NCBI RefSeq assembly: GCF_001679005.1
Contig: NZ_LXTW01000008.1
Coordinates: 1 to 56,405 of the forward strand
Reading direction: 5' to 3'
DNA: 56,405 bases
DNA from: Moraxella nonliquefaciens
GTDB lineage: Bacteria > Pseudomonadota > Gammaproteobacteria > Pseudomonadales > Moraxellaceae
The notes beneath the pieces are model-generated. The model did not search any database. It was not told the DNA's origin and saw nothing but the letters and a program-made list of their open reading frames with translations. The position numbers were made by a program, and so were the translations under genes. Positions 18,231 through 27,015 of this stretch are shown here, one piece after another. The number at the start of each line of letters is the position of its first letter. Position 1 is the first letter of the stretch.

Positions 18231-19358
18231 ATGCTCAAAGCCTACAAATACAGAATTTACCCAAACCAAAAACAAGCCATAGCGTTTGAACAACACTTTG
18301 GTTGTGTTCGTTTTGTTTATAATTGGGCATTGGCATTACAAAATAGATATTACAAAATCTTTGGCAAATCTTTATCACGAACCAAAATCCAAAGCCAGCT
18401 CGTCAAGAAAAAGAAAACAGGCAAGTTTGCATGGCTAAACGAAGTTAATAGCCAATCGCTACTTAATGCCTTGCTAAATGTCCATACCGCTTTTACTAAT
18501 TTCTTCAAAAGTCGTGCTAAATTTCCACGATTCAAATCTAAAAAAATCCCACAGCGAAGTTATCAATGTCCCCAACATTGCACCATAAACTTTGAACAAG
18601 GCATCATCAACCTACCCAAAATCAAAGGCATCAAAACCGTATTTAGCCGTGAATTTGTTGGCAATATCAAAACAGTTACGATTAGCAAAACCGCCACAGG
18701 CAAATACCATGCAAGTATTTTAGTAGATACGGATAGCATATTGCCAACACCCACCACAATAGAGCCTAGCCTAACTGTGGGCATTGACTTAGGCATCAGC
18801 CACTTACTTAACTTATCAGACGGTAGCAAGTTTGATAACCCAAAACATTTAGCCAACGCCAGTAAACGACTTTCTGCACAACAAAAAATCTTTGCTCGCA
18901 AACAAAAGACCAGCAAAAACCATCAAAAGCAAAAATTAGCCGTTGCTCGTATTTACCAAAAAGTACGCAACCAGCGTTTAGACTTACACCATAAAGCCAC
19001 GCATAAACTGATTTGCGAAAGCCAAGCAACAAGCTATGCACTTGAAGATTTGGGTGTCAAAAATATGGTAAAAAACCGAAAACTTGCCAAAGCGATTAAT
19101 GATGTGGGCTTAGGGCAGTTTGTTACCCTACTTACTTACAAGGCAAATTGGCATGGTAAAAACATTCTAAAAGTCAATCGGTTCTTTGCCAGTTCTAAAA
19201 TTTGTTCGCATTGTCATTACAAATTAGACAGTCTGCCGTTGTCAGTCAGAAATTGGGCATGTTCTAGCTGTCAAACACACCATGACCGTGATATCAATGC
19301 AGCAAGCAATATACGAAAGCAGGCATTAGCTGATGTACTAGGACTTAGTGTTGTATAA
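18231..19358 (+). CDS. tnpB: TnpB, IS200/IS605-family RNA-guided nuclease
   Basis: A 375-residue TnpB/OrfB. It has an N-terminal helix-turn-helix-like domain (KAYKYRIYPNQKQ, VYNWAL) and the RuvC-like nuclease with all three acidic residues visible: GIDLG (Asp about 185), ALEDLG (Glu about 271) and HDRDINAA (Asp about 352). A four-cysteine zinc finger (CSHC and CSSC) lies before the last motif. Characterised TnpB proteins cut DNA guided by an RNA (omega-RNA) from the element's right end, next to a target-adjacent motif. No stop or frameshift is seen, so it may be active. Mobility would need a TnpA in trans. Confidence 0.9.
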   Translation: MLKAYKYRIYPNQKQAIAFEQHFGCVRFVYNWALALQNRYYKIFGKSLSRTKIQSQLVKKKKTGKFAWLNEVNSQSLLNALLNVHTAFTNFFKSRAKFPRFKSKKIPQRSYQCPQHCTINFEQGIINLPKIKGIKTVFSREFVGNIKTVTISKTATGKYHASILVDTDSILPTPTTIEPSLTVGIDLGISHLLNLSDGSKFDNPKHLANASKRLSAQQKIFARKQKTSKNHQKQKLAVARIYQKVRNQRLDLHHKATHKLICESQATSYALEDLGVKNMVKNRKLAKAINDVGLGQFVTLLTYKANWHGKNILKVNRFFASSKICSHCHYKLDSLPLSVRNWACSSCQTHHDRDINAASNIRKQALADVLGLSVV

Positions 19359-19511
19359 AGAGTTCCCCCAGTATAATACTTATCAGCGTAAGTGTACTGG
19401 CGAAAGGTAGCAACTCAATCTAAGCTTGGGTTGTTATGGGTCGCAAGGATTCTCACGCCTACCGCTAGGTTTGGTGGTGGGAGTATGTCAAACAATCATG
19501 ATTAAAAGGTT
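19359..19511 (+). ncRNA. Putative omega-RNA 3' region and guide of TnpB
   Basis: Downstream of tnpB there is no long frame but a structured stretch. One hairpin is built on CAGTA/TACTG and TACTTA/TAAGTG (about 19369-19400). A terminal hairpin follows (19452-19483, CTCACGCCTACC against GGTTTGGTGGTGGGAG). This is where omega-RNAs of this family lie. If the element ends at TCAA (19491), the guide would be the flanking bases from 19492, which run into the start region of the Sel1 gene. The 5' end of the RNA is not determined and may lie inside tnpB. Confidence 0.45.
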
Positions 19512-19518
19512 ATTATCC

Positions 19519-20142
19519 ATGAATGCCAAAACACCCAACCCAAAAACTGCCATCATGATGGCGACAAGCGTGATTTTTATGCTGTTTATGATGGCAAGTA
19601 CGCCCAGCTGGGCAACCGATGGCGATGCCGTTCAAACCAATCAAACCAGCCAAAACAGCACCACCGCACAAAAGACCGATGAGTTTTTTGAATTGGCGGT
19701 TCGCTATGATCAGGCATCAGATTACCCCATGGCGGTGCGTGAATATCAAAAAGCGGCCGAGCTTGGGCATGTAGAAGCGATGTATAATTTGGCGGTTGCC
19801 TATTTTCAAGGCGATGGTGTCCAGCAAAATTATCAAAAGGCACAGGCGTGGTATCAAAAGGCGGCGGATATGGGTCATGCCAGTGCTAAGTATAATTTGG
19901 GCAGCATGTATTTTTATGGGCAAGGGGTTGCTGCAAATCAAAGCCACGCACTCGCACTCTGGCAACAGGCTGCCAAACAAGGCAACGCAAAAGCTGCCCA
20001 TAATATTGGCGTGTACTATTACAAATCAAATCTTGAACAAAATAAAGCAGCAGCAAAACAGTGGTTTTTGGTCTCGTGTCAGTTGGGCTTATCTGATGGG
20101 TGTGTTAAGCATGATAATTTTGATAAATTAACCACAAATTAA
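19519..20142 (+). CDS. Exported Sel1-repeat (TPR-like) protein
   Basis: About 207 residues from the ATG at 19519, which follows an AAAAGG site. It has an N-terminal signal sequence (IMMATSVIFMLFMMASTPSWA). Three or so Sel1-like repeats follow, for example EAMYNLAVAYFQGDGV, SAKYNLGSMYFYGQGV and KAAHNIGVYYYKS, each with the GxGV turn and the A-W/L-x-x-A-A helix. Sel1 proteins usually scaffold protein complexes in the envelope, and no specific role can be assigned. The frame is open further upstream to 19426, but that part is the IS element's right end. Confidence 0.8.
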   Translation: MNAKTPNPKTAIMMATSVIFMLFMMASTPSWATDGDAVQTNQTSQNSTTAQKTDEFFELAVRYDQASDYPMAVREYQKAAELGHVEAMYNLAVAYFQGDGVQQNYQKAQAWYQKAADMGHASAKYNLGSMYFYGQGVAANQSHALALWQQAAKQGNAKAAHNIGVYYYKSNLEQNKAAAKQWFLVSCQLGLSDGCVKHDNFDKLTTN

Positions 20143-20173
20143 CGATAAATTAATAATAAATATAAGGTATCTT

Positions 20174-20674
20174 ATGATTGATTGGTCAAAAATGGACATG
20201 CGAGTGTCTCGCACTGAGATTAAAAAATCCCATGAGCGTTTGCAAGCATTATCCGAACCGCTTGCCAAATTGTCCAAAAAACAGCTTGCCAATTTGCCAG
20301 TAAGTGAATATTTTTTGGATGAATTAAAGCATTTAACCAATATAGACAGCCACGCCGCCAAAAACCGCCAAATCAAACGAGTGGGTAAACTCATTATTGA
20401 AGAAAACCGCCATGCGCTAACGCAGGCGTTATTTGAATGTCAATTTACCCCCGAGCAAATTGCCAAGATTGAAACATGGTATGCCCGCCTAAAACTGTCT
20501 GATGAAAACACCATTAAGCAGTTTGTTAAGCAATTTAAAAAGGCGGAATATAACAGTATTTATCAACTGCTTTTGTGGATAGAATACGCCAAACATTTGG
20601 GTGATGATGAGTTATTGGCTGAAAGCGTGGCGGATTTTGAAAGTTATGTTAAAGAGGTGGCGATATTGTCTTAG
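20174..20674 (+). CDS. darP: Ribosome biogenesis factor DarP (YjgA, DUF615)
   Basis: A 166-residue protein with the DUF615 pattern: RTEIKKSHERLQALSEPLAKLSKKQL, the IDSHAAKNRQIKRVGKLI segment and a C-terminal IYQLLLWIEYA-like region. E. coli DarP (YjgA) associates with the 50S precursor and helps peptidyl-transferase centre maturation. The start is ambiguous. The ATG at 20174 is preceded by a TAAGG site, while ATGs at 20192 or 20198 would leave the core domain intact. Confidence 0.85.
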   Translation: MIDWSKMDMRVSRTEIKKSHERLQALSEPLAKLSKKQLANLPVSEYFLDELKHLTNIDSHAAKNRQIKRVGKLIIEENRHALTQALFECQFTPEQIAKIETWYARLKLSDENTIKQFVKQFKKAEYNSIYQLLLWIEYAKHLGDDELLAESVADFESYVKEVAILS

Positions 20675-20707
20675 TAAACAACCATTAACAATACATGCCA
20701 TCATAGC

Positions 20708-20765
20708 ATTTAGCATTTACCATTTAGCATTCGCCAATTTCCCCAAAAAATGCTAAAATGGCGAC
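20708..20765. promoter_or_regulatory. Repeated and inverted ATTTAGCATT motif before guaA
   Basis: CATTTAGCATT occurs twice in tandem (14-bp period, about 20707 and 20721). An inverted version, AATGCTAAAATGG, lies at about 20749-20761, just ahead of the guaA start at 20794. This may be a regulatory site or simple slippage. No regulator is recognised. Confidence 0.35.
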
Positions 20766-20793
20766 AATTTACCCATGATGAAAAAGGCAGACC

Positions 20794-22356
20794 ATGACAC
20801 AAAGCATTACCTCCGACCGCATCCTAATCCTAGATTTTGGCTCACAATACAGCCAGCTTATCGCTCGCCGTGTGCGTGAATCAGGCGTGTATAGTGAAAT
20901 GCACCCTTTTGACATGAAAGATGGCGACATAAAAGCCTTTAACCCAAAAGGCATCATCCTATCGGGTGGCCCTAACAGTGTGTACGAAGAGGGTTCACCA
21001 CGAGCACCGCAAATCGTCTTTGAGCTTGGCGTTCCTGTGCTTGGTATTTGTTATGGTTTTCAAACCATGGCAGCTCAGCTTGGCGGCTCGGTGATGGCAG
21101 GGACGGTTAAAGAGTTTGGTCATGCCCAGATTGATGTGATAGTAGATGACAAGCTGTTAAATGGCTTAAAAGATAATAATGCCAAAATACAGGTATGGAT
21201 GAGTCATGGCGATAAAGTGGCAAGTCTACCAGATGGCTTTATCACCACATCAAGCACGCCAAGCTGTGCCTTTGCTTCTGCCAGTGATGAAAGTCGCCAA
21301 CTGTATGGCGTACAATTTCACCCAGAGGTTACCCATACTGCCAAAGGCATGGAGGTGATTGCTAATTTTGTGCATGGCATTTGTGGTTGTGGCAATCTGT
21401 GGAATCCTAAAAACATCATTGAGATGCGAGTAGCTCAGTTAAAAGAGCAAATTGGCGATGAGCGGGTACTGCTTGGGTTGTCAGGTGGTGTAGACAGTTC
21501 GGTGGTGGCAGCGTTGTTACATGAGGCAATTGGTGATAAGCTTACCTGCGTGTTTGTGGATAATGGGCTACTGCGTTTGGGTGAGGGCGACCAAGTCATG
21601 AAAATGTTCGCTGATAATATGGGCATTCGGGTGATTCGTGTAGACGCTGAGAGTCGCTTTTTGAAGGCACTGACAGGAGCGACCGACCCTGAGGATAAAC
21701 GTAAAATCATCGGGCGAGAGTTTATTGAAGTATTCTCCGAAGAAGCTCGCAAATTGGACGGCGTGAAGTTTTTGGCACAAGGCACGATTTACCCTGATGT
21801 CATCGAGTCCGCCAAAACCAAAAACGGTAAGGCTCACGTCATCAAATCGCATCACAATGTTGGCGGTTTGCCTGATGATTTGCACTTTGAGCTTGTTGAG
21901 CCTTTGCGTGATTTATTCAAAGATGAGGTACGTAAACTTGGCACAACGCTTGGCTTACCCCATGAGATGATTTACAGACACCCTTTTCCTGGCCCAGGTC
22001 TTGGCGTGCGGATTTTGGGTGAAATTAAAAAAGAATATGCCGACATTTTGCGAATGGCGGACGATATTTTTATGCAAGAGTTAAGAGCATCAGGTTGGTA
22101 TGATAAGACCGCCCAAGCCTTTGCTGTGTTTTGCCCCATCAAATCGGTGGGCGTGGTTGGGGATGCTCGCCGTTATGCGTGGGTGATTTCTCTGCGTGCG
22201 GTGGAGACGGTGGACTTTATGACCGCTCGTTTTGCCCATCTGCCCTATGAACTTGTGGACAAAATCTCAACGCGTATCATGAATGAGATTGCCGATGTCT
22301 CTCGTGTTGTCTATGATATCAGCAGTAAACCGCCAGCAACGATTGAGTGGGAGTAA
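20794..22356 (+). CDS. guaA: GMP synthase (glutamine-hydrolysing)
   Basis: Converts XMP to GMP with ATP and glutamine. The 520-residue protein has an N-terminal class I glutamine amidotransferase domain (GGPNSVYE, GICYGFQ with the nucleophile Cys, QFHPEVTHT), the PP-loop ATP pyrophosphatase LSGGVDSS, and the C-terminal dimerisation domain ending PPATIEWE as in other GuaA proteins. A strong intrinsic terminator follows at 22373. Confidence 0.97.
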   Translation: MTQSITSDRILILDFGSQYSQLIARRVRESGVYSEMHPFDMKDGDIKAFNPKGIILSGGPNSVYEEGSPRAPQIVFELGVPVLGICYGFQTMAAQLGGSVMAGTVKEFGHAQIDVIVDDKLLNGLKDNNAKIQVWMSHGDKVASLPDGFITTSSTPSCAFASASDESRQLYGVQFHPEVTHTAKGMEVIANFVHGICGCGNLWNPKNIIEMRVAQLKEQIGDERVLLGLSGGVDSSVVAALLHEAIGDKLTCVFVDNGLLRLGEGDQVMKMFADNMGIRVIRVDAESRFLKALTGATDPEDKRKIIGREFIEVFSEEARKLDGVKFLAQGTIYPDVIESAKTKNGKAHVIKSHHNVGGLPDDLHFELVEPLRDLFKDEVRKLGTTLGLPHEMIYRHPFPGPGLGVRILGEIKKEYADILRMADDIFMQELRASGWYDKTAQAFAVFCPIKSVGVVGDARRYAWVISLRAVETVDFMTARFAHLPYELVDKISTRIMNEIADVSRVVYDISSKPPATIEWE

Positions 22357-22372
22357 TCATCTTAAAATATTA

Positions 22373-22402
22373 AAAAACTGTCAAAACGCTTTGACAGTTT
22401 TT
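22373..22402 (+). terminator. Intrinsic terminator of guaA
   Basis: AAACTGTCAAA, a short ACGC loop and TTTGACAGTTTTT form a long stem followed by T residues, 16 bases after the guaA stop. The A-rich left side could let it act in both directions. Confidence 0.85.
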
Positions 22403-22498
22403 ATTATTGTGTGAAACTAAGTTGCTGATAAGCGAAAAATGGCAGTAAAATAAAACAGATTGATTAAAACAGATTGATAAATGCATCAAGGGTCAATC

Positions 22499-22837
22499 CT
22501 ATGCTTTTTTGACTACCCCAGATTTTAATTTCATCGCCCCAAAACCGTCAATCTTACAATCAATATCATGGTCGTCTGGTGCATCATGAATCAGGCGAAT
22601 GGATTTGACCTTTGTGCCCACTTTGATGGGTGTGGATGAGCCTTTGACTTTCAAGTCTTTGATGACTGTGACACTATCACCATCGTTTAGCACATTACCA
22701 ACGGCATCTTTAATAACTGGCGTGTCATCTGTGTCGTCATTAGCTGACCATTCGTAGGTGCACATGGGGCAGATGAGCAGGTTGCCATCGGCATAAGTGT
22801 AGTTTTCGTCGCATTTGGGACAAGCAGGGTAAGCCAT
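22499..22837 (-). CDS. yjdM: Zinc-ribbon protein YjdM (PhnA family)
   Basis: A 112-residue protein with an N-terminal zinc ribbon (CPKC then CPMC, spaced by YTYADGNLLI) followed by the PhnA C-terminal SH3-like domain (GDSVTVIKDLKVKG, KVGTKVKSIRL). The family was once linked to phosphonate use, but its function is not established. It has its own promoter region between 22838 and 22967, divergent from ygfZ. Confidence 0.88.
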   Translation of the reverse strand: MAYPACPKCDENYTYADGNLLICPMCTYEWSANDDTDDTPVIKDAVGNVLNDGDSVTVIKDLKVKGSSTPIKVGTKVKSIRLIHDAPDDHDIDCKIDGFGAMKLKSGVVKKA

Positions 22838-22967
22838 AAATCTCCACCTAAAATCATTGTTGCTTAAAATAAAAACATTATATCATTTTTGAGATATTTT
22901 GGCTTGAAAAAAAGTCAAGCCCCCTTATTGAAATGATAAATGACAATTTCACCAATCAAAGAGTGCC

Positions 22968-23675
22968 ATGAATCAATTTTCACAACTGACCCTAAGCGGT
23001 AAAGATGCTGCCAAATTCTTACAAGGTCAATTGACCGTTAATGTCAATAAACTCACCCATGATTTTTTGCCCTGTGCTATTAGTGATTTAAAGGGGCGTG
23101 TTGCCTTTGGGCTGTGGGTATCTCGCATCGATGATGAGACTTTTACACTCATCACATCAGCAGAGTGCATGAATGGCTTAACCGCCCATATCAAAAAATA
23201 TGGGGCGTTTTCTAAATTTACCCAGTCTGCCCCCATGCCCATCCATCCTGTTGTGGTAGATGGCGTACCGACTTTTGATGAAAAAATCCCTGCTAACTTT
23301 ACAGCGTGGGCAAAGGCGAGCATTGCAACAGGTAATGTGTGGATAACCCAAGCCACAGGGGGACTATTTCAACCCCAAGAGCTACGCTTGCACCAGCGTG
23401 GGGGTGTGGATTATGATAAGGGGTGTTATTTGGGGCAAGAGATTATTGCACGTCTCTACTTTAAGGCAAGCCCAAAAGCCTACCTACACCGTGTCAGATT
23501 GCCCAAGCCTGTCCAAGATGGCGAAAAAGTGGATAAAGTGCAAATCGTCAATGGTGTGATAAATGATGATGGTTTTGAAGCGCTGGTCATAGGCTCACCC
23601 CAAAATGTGGCACAAATTGGGGAAATACTGCCCCTACCTGATGCACTTATGGGCGATGTGGGGCGTGTTAAATAA
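22968..23675 (+). CDS. ygfZ: Folate-binding Fe-S cluster repair protein YgfZ
   Basis: A 235-residue protein of the GcvT/YgfZ family. It carries the diagnostic KGCYLGQE motif with the conserved cysteine (about residue 163) and the LSGKDAAKFLQGQLTVNV N-terminal signature. YgfZ uses tetrahydrofolate to maintain certain Fe-S enzymes such as MiaB. Shorter than E. coli YgfZ (326), mainly in the middle region, as in other Moraxellaceae-like forms. Confidence 0.85.
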   Translation: MNQFSQLTLSGKDAAKFLQGQLTVNVNKLTHDFLPCAISDLKGRVAFGLWVSRIDDETFTLITSAECMNGLTAHIKKYGAFSKFTQSAPMPIHPVVVDGVPTFDEKIPANFTAWAKASIATGNVWITQATGGLFQPQELRLHQRGGVDYDKGCYLGQEIIARLYFKASPKAYLHRVRLPKPVQDGEKVDKVQIVNGVINDDGFEALVIGSPQNVAQIGEILPLPDALMGDVGRVK

Positions 23676-23701
23676 GGGATTGATTGTTGTATGAATCAAA
23701 A

Positions 23702-24139
23702 TCACACTTCAAGCAAAAAGTTAATCGGGCCGTCATTGACCGCCATCACTGTCATATTCGCCCCAAATTGTCCTGTGGCAACGTTGGGATATACCGATTT
23801 GGCATAGGCTACCATTTTGTCAAATAACACCCGTGCCTCATCTGGGGGCATGGCAGGGGCAAAATCAGGACGGCGACCTTTGTTGGTTTGTGCCATCAGG
23901 GTAAATTGTGATACCAGTAGCAAGCCACCTCCCACATCGGACACACTTTTGCCCATCTTACCGTTGTCGTCCTCAAAAATGCGATAGGTGATGATTTTAT
24001 CAATCAATCTGCATGCCTTATCAAAATCATCGTCCCTGCCAATACCAATATAGCCAAGCACACCTGTTTGAATTTGTCCGATGATTTGACCATCCACAGT
24101 GACATGGGCGGTCAAAACTCGTTGGATTAGAGCTTTCAT
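23702..24139 (-). CDS. dtd: D-aminoacyl-tRNA deacylase
   Basis: Dtd removes D-amino acids and glycine mischarged on tRNA. The 145-residue protein has the SQFTLMAQTNKGRRPDF motif and a C-terminal NDGPINFLLEV, corresponding to the catalytic Gly-cisPro loop. The usual GPVT is GPIN here, a change next to but not in the Gly-Pro pair. Convergent with ygfZ, with only 26 bp between their ends. Confidence 0.92.
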   Translation of the reverse strand: MKALIQRVLTAHVTVDGQIIGQIQTGVLGYIGIGRDDDFDKACRLIDKIITYRIFEDDNGKMGKSVSDVGGGLLLVSQFTLMAQTNKGRRPDFAPAMPPDEARVLFDKMVAYAKSVYPNVATGQFGANMTVMAVNDGPINFLLEV

Positions 24140-24258
24140 GGGTTTCCTTTAATATTTTGTGCTGTGAGCTACTTTGTAGAATTTAGCAAAATAAAACGCT
24201 TATTATAACAAATATCGGTTAAAATAACCCAAATCCGTTTTGTTAATTTGGAAAAACC

Positions 24259-25095
24259 ATGAATCTGTTTACCCTAGCCCAAAATCTTGCCCCACAACAA
24301 ACCCTATCAGAGTTGGCAGGATTTTTTGCCAAAAGCCAAAATCCTTATGTCAAAAAAGCCTTTGTCCATGCCTTTGCCAAAGCCTATGACATTGATTTGT
24401 CAGAGTATGAGCGTGGTAATTTGGATGATTATGAGAGTTTTAATGACTTTTTCACTCGTGAATTAAAAGACGGCATGCGTCCGCTTGATGATACAGCAGA
24501 CGGCATTGCAAGTCCTGCTGACGGTCAAATCAGCCAAATCGGAACAATCACAAATGGGCAACTGCTCCAAGCCAAAGGGCGAGATTATGATGTGGGGCAA
24601 CTTCTTGCTGACTTTGAGCTGGGCAAGGCATTCATGGATGGTTCATTTGCCACAATTTATCTTGCTCCGACCAACTATCATCGTGTACATATGCCCTTTG
24701 ATGGTACGCTAATTGCCACACGTTATGTACCAGGTACGCTGTTTTCGGTCAATGATATCACCGCCAAGAATGTCCCTGACCTGTTTGCTCGTAATGAGCG
24801 TTTGGTGTGCGAATTTGATACCACATTTGGGCGTGCCTGCGTGGTATTGGTTGGGGCGATGATTGTGGCGGGGATTGAGTCTGTGGCAACAGGGGCAATC
24901 AAACGCACCCCATACATTCAGCACCGCACGCATGACATTGCACTCAAAAAAGGCGATGAGCTTGGGCGATTCTATTTGGGCTCTACCGCCATCATTGTGC
25001 TACCAAAAACAGCAAATAACGCATGGGGTGATGAGTTTGTGCATGGCAAGGCAGTGGTCATGGGGCAAAGAATTGGGCGATTGACCAAATCCTAA
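24259..25095 (+). CDS. psd: Phosphatidylserine decarboxylase proenzyme
   Basis: Makes phosphatidylethanolamine at the inner membrane. The 278-residue proenzyme has the self-cleavage motif LGST (Ser about 242) that yields the pyruvoyl group, plus FFTRELKDGMRP, SPADGQI and the YHRVHMP catalytic segment. The start ATG follows a GGAAAAACC region. Standard length for the bacterial type I enzyme. Confidence 0.95.
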   Translation: MNLFTLAQNLAPQQTLSELAGFFAKSQNPYVKKAFVHAFAKAYDIDLSEYERGNLDDYESFNDFFTRELKDGMRPLDDTADGIASPADGQISQIGTITNGQLLQAKGRDYDVGQLLADFELGKAFMDGSFATIYLAPTNYHRVHMPFDGTLIATRYVPGTLFSVNDITAKNVPDLFARNERLVCEFDTTFGRACVVLVGAMIVAGIESVATGAIKRTPYIQHRTHDIALKKGDELGRFYLGSTAIIVLPKTANNAWGDEFVHGKAVVMGQRIGRLTKS

Positions 25096-25178
25096 TAAAG
25101 CACAATTTAAACGCTGATATTTAAATACTGATATCGTCCGTATCACGGAGTGATGAACCACTTGATGTGCAAAGCCCA

Positions 25179-26183
25179 TCATTTTGATATTAAAAACTTG
25201 ACCAGCTCATCATTTGCCACACTGCCTTCAAAGAGCCTACCATCATCACCATAAACGGCAGGCGTGGCGATGATGTCAAGGGGGCGAGCTTTGGTGATGT
25301 TGGGCAGTAGATGGTTATCGTCGTTGGAGCATTGGTTGCTTGTTTTGATGCCTTTCATGGCAAGGTCTAGGAGTTTGGCACGTTTGGCGTTATCACGTTC
25401 ACACCAGATTTGTCGCATGGGTTCGGGCGACTCATCATAGACAGGGTAGCCGATGACTTTGACGGTAATGCCTTTGGCGTTTAGGTTGGGGATATTTTTG
25501 TGAAGTATCTTGCAGTAGGGGCAGTTGATGTCGGTGGCGACATAGACAACCGCCCGCTCATTGTTGGCAGGATAGATGATAAGATTGTCAGGGTCTAAGG
25601 TGGTGAGTGTGTGGCGGTTCTTGGCGGTCTCAAAAGCGGTATCAAGACCGATGAGTCTACCGTGGTCAATCACACTGACATCACCGCCGATGATATGACG
25701 AGCATCGGAGCTGACTAAAAATGGTGTGCCATTTTGAGCAACTGCCCAAAGCAATCCCTTGATGCTTGTGTGAAAAAATACCGTATCAGAATCAACCAAA
25801 GGCAGGGCATCCATGTTAGCAAGTAGGGCGATTCTGTACTCTTCATCTGCCTGTGTGCCTGTGGGTTTATCACTTATGATGTTAGCAGGGATGGGGTTAA
25901 TGGTGCTGGGGTTTGGTTCAACAGTGGCATTAATCACATAACGAGCATCAGAGGTGATGAGTAAACTCTCGCCTGTGGTCAGTGTTACATGAAGTAAGGC
26001 GTCAATGCCTGTGGGAGTGATGGTGTGAACAGGTGTGCTAAGTCCGATTTGATTTAGTGTGTCTTTGATGAGCTGGTTGGTGCTTGCTGTGATGGGGGTG
26101 GGTGTCTGAGCAATGCTTGGCAGGCTGGTTGTTATGGCGATGATGGTAAAAGCTGAGACAAATAAAGCACTTAGGATTTTCAT
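25179..26183 (-). CDS. dsbC: DsbC-like disulfide isomerase with two DsbC_N-like segments
   Basis: A periplasmic thioredoxin-fold isomerase. Signal peptide (ILSALFVSAFTIIAITTSLPSIAQ), then a first DsbC_N-like segment (about 58-90, LLHVTLTTGESLLITSDARYV), a spacer, and a second one (about 140-180, LLWAVAQNGTPFLVSSDARHI, followed by VIDHGRLIG). The C-terminal catalytic domain has CPYC (221-224) and the TPAV cis-Pro loop (about 307). Typical DsbC has about 236 residues and one N-terminal dimerisation domain, while this one has 334. The start ATG at 26183 has GGAG 7 bases upstream. It probably shuffles wrong disulfides. Its redox partner DsbD is not in the window. Confidence 0.85.
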   Translation of the reverse strand: MKILSALFVSAFTIIAITTSLPSIAQTPTPITASTNQLIKDTLNQIGLSTPVHTITPTGIDALLHVTLTTGESLLITSDARYVINATVEPNPSTINPIPANIISDKPTGTQADEEYRIALLANMDALPLVDSDTVFFHTSIKGLLWAVAQNGTPFLVSSDARHIIGGDVSVIDHGRLIGLDTAFETAKNRHTLTTLDPDNLIIYPANNERAVVYVATDINCPYCKILHKNIPNLNAKGITVKVIGYPVYDESPEPMRQIWCERDNAKRAKLLDLAMKGIKTSNQCSNDDNHLLPNITKARPLDIIATPAVYGDDGRLFEGSVANDELVKFLISK

Positions 26184-26260
26184 AAATAACTCCAAAAATG
26201 AGCTGGCATGGATGATGTGCCAAAATTTAAACTGTTAAAGATGTATTACTCAAAATAATA

Positions 26261-26962
26261 TCAAAACTGCCTAATCTCATCATCTGTTAAAAAGCGACTC
26301 TCGCCCATGTCAAGCCCATCAAGAGTAATGTTGCCAATACTTGCTCGGTGTAGTGATATTACTTTATTGCCAAAATATGCCATCATGCGTTTGACTTGAT
26401 GATATTTACCCTCGGTTAATGTCAGTGTGGCATGGGTCTCATCTATAAATGACAGCTTGGCAGGGCGGGTTTTTTCGTTGTCGCCATCAAGTAAGATGCC
26501 ATTTGCCACTTGTTTGATGGCACAAGCTTGCATGTCTGGATTCATTGGGTCGGCAAGTGTTAGCTCATAGCGTTTGGGCTGATGACGCTTGGGGCTGGTT
26601 ACTCGGTGTAGCCATGCACCATCATCGGACAAAAGCAATGCTCCTGTGGTATCCACATCAAGCCGTCCTGCGATACGCAAACTTGTTATCTCTGGCACGG
26701 CGATAAGTTCGGTAACGATGGGATGTTCTTTGGCTTTTAGTGTACATTCAAAACCATCAGGCTTATACAGCAAAAGATAACGATTGCCATCTGCAACCGA
26801 CAATGGTTCGCCTGCCCATAGGACGTCATCATCGCCATGAATGTGGATACTGCCATCTTTGATGATTTCATCGTTTACTGTAATCTCGCCACGATGTAGA
26901 ATTTTTTTGCATTCACTGCGAGAGAGTTCTGTGGCTTTGCTTAAAAATTTGTCCAATCTCAT
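26261..26962 (-). CDS. rsuA: 16S rRNA pseudouridine(516) synthase RsuA
   Basis: About 233 residues: an N-terminal S4 RNA-binding domain (MRLDKFLSKATELSRSE, ILHRGEITVN), then the pseudouridine synthase core with the catalytic aspartate in GRLDVDTTGALLL. The short VVTSPK-like element and YHQVKRMM further support the RsuA family. RsuA modifies U516 of 16S rRNA. The related RluE or RluF cannot be fully excluded. ATG at 26962. A TTG four codons upstream is also in frame. Confidence 0.87.
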   Translation of the reverse strand: MRLDKFLSKATELSRSECKKILHRGEITVNDEIIKDGSIHIHGDDDVLWAGEPLSVADGNRYLLLYKPDGFECTLKAKEHPIVTELIAVPEITSLRIAGRLDVDTTGALLLSDDGAWLHRVTSPKRHQPKRYELTLADPMNPDMQACAIKQVANGILLDGDNEKTRPAKLSFIDETHATLTLTEGKYHQVKRMMAYFGNKVISLHRASIGNITLDGLDMGESRFLTDDEIRQF

Positions 26963-27015
26963 GATTTTACCCAAAATTTTCTATAAAAATAACGATAAAT
27001 AGTGTAACATAACTT

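Larger units (their letters stand above)
18155..19491 (+). mobile_element. TnpB-only IS200/IS605-type element
   Basis: Contains tnpB but no tnpA (IS1341-like organisation). The right end is predicted at 19491: a terminal hairpin (19452-19483) followed by TATG and TCAA, the tetranucleotide used as right cleavage site by IS608-type elements. The left end is uncertain. I place it at or just before the palindrome at 18155, but an end as far upstream as about 18061 is possible. It sits between the broken hsdS and the Sel1 gene. Confidence 0.65.

Noticed and set aside
19426..19518. N-terminal extension of the Sel1 protein
   Set aside because: It lies in the right end of the IS element. The signal peptide follows the ATG at 19519, which has its own ribosome site.
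24830..24850. GGGCGTGCCTGC match to the repeat ends
   Set aside because: It lies within conserved psd codons and is not an insertion.
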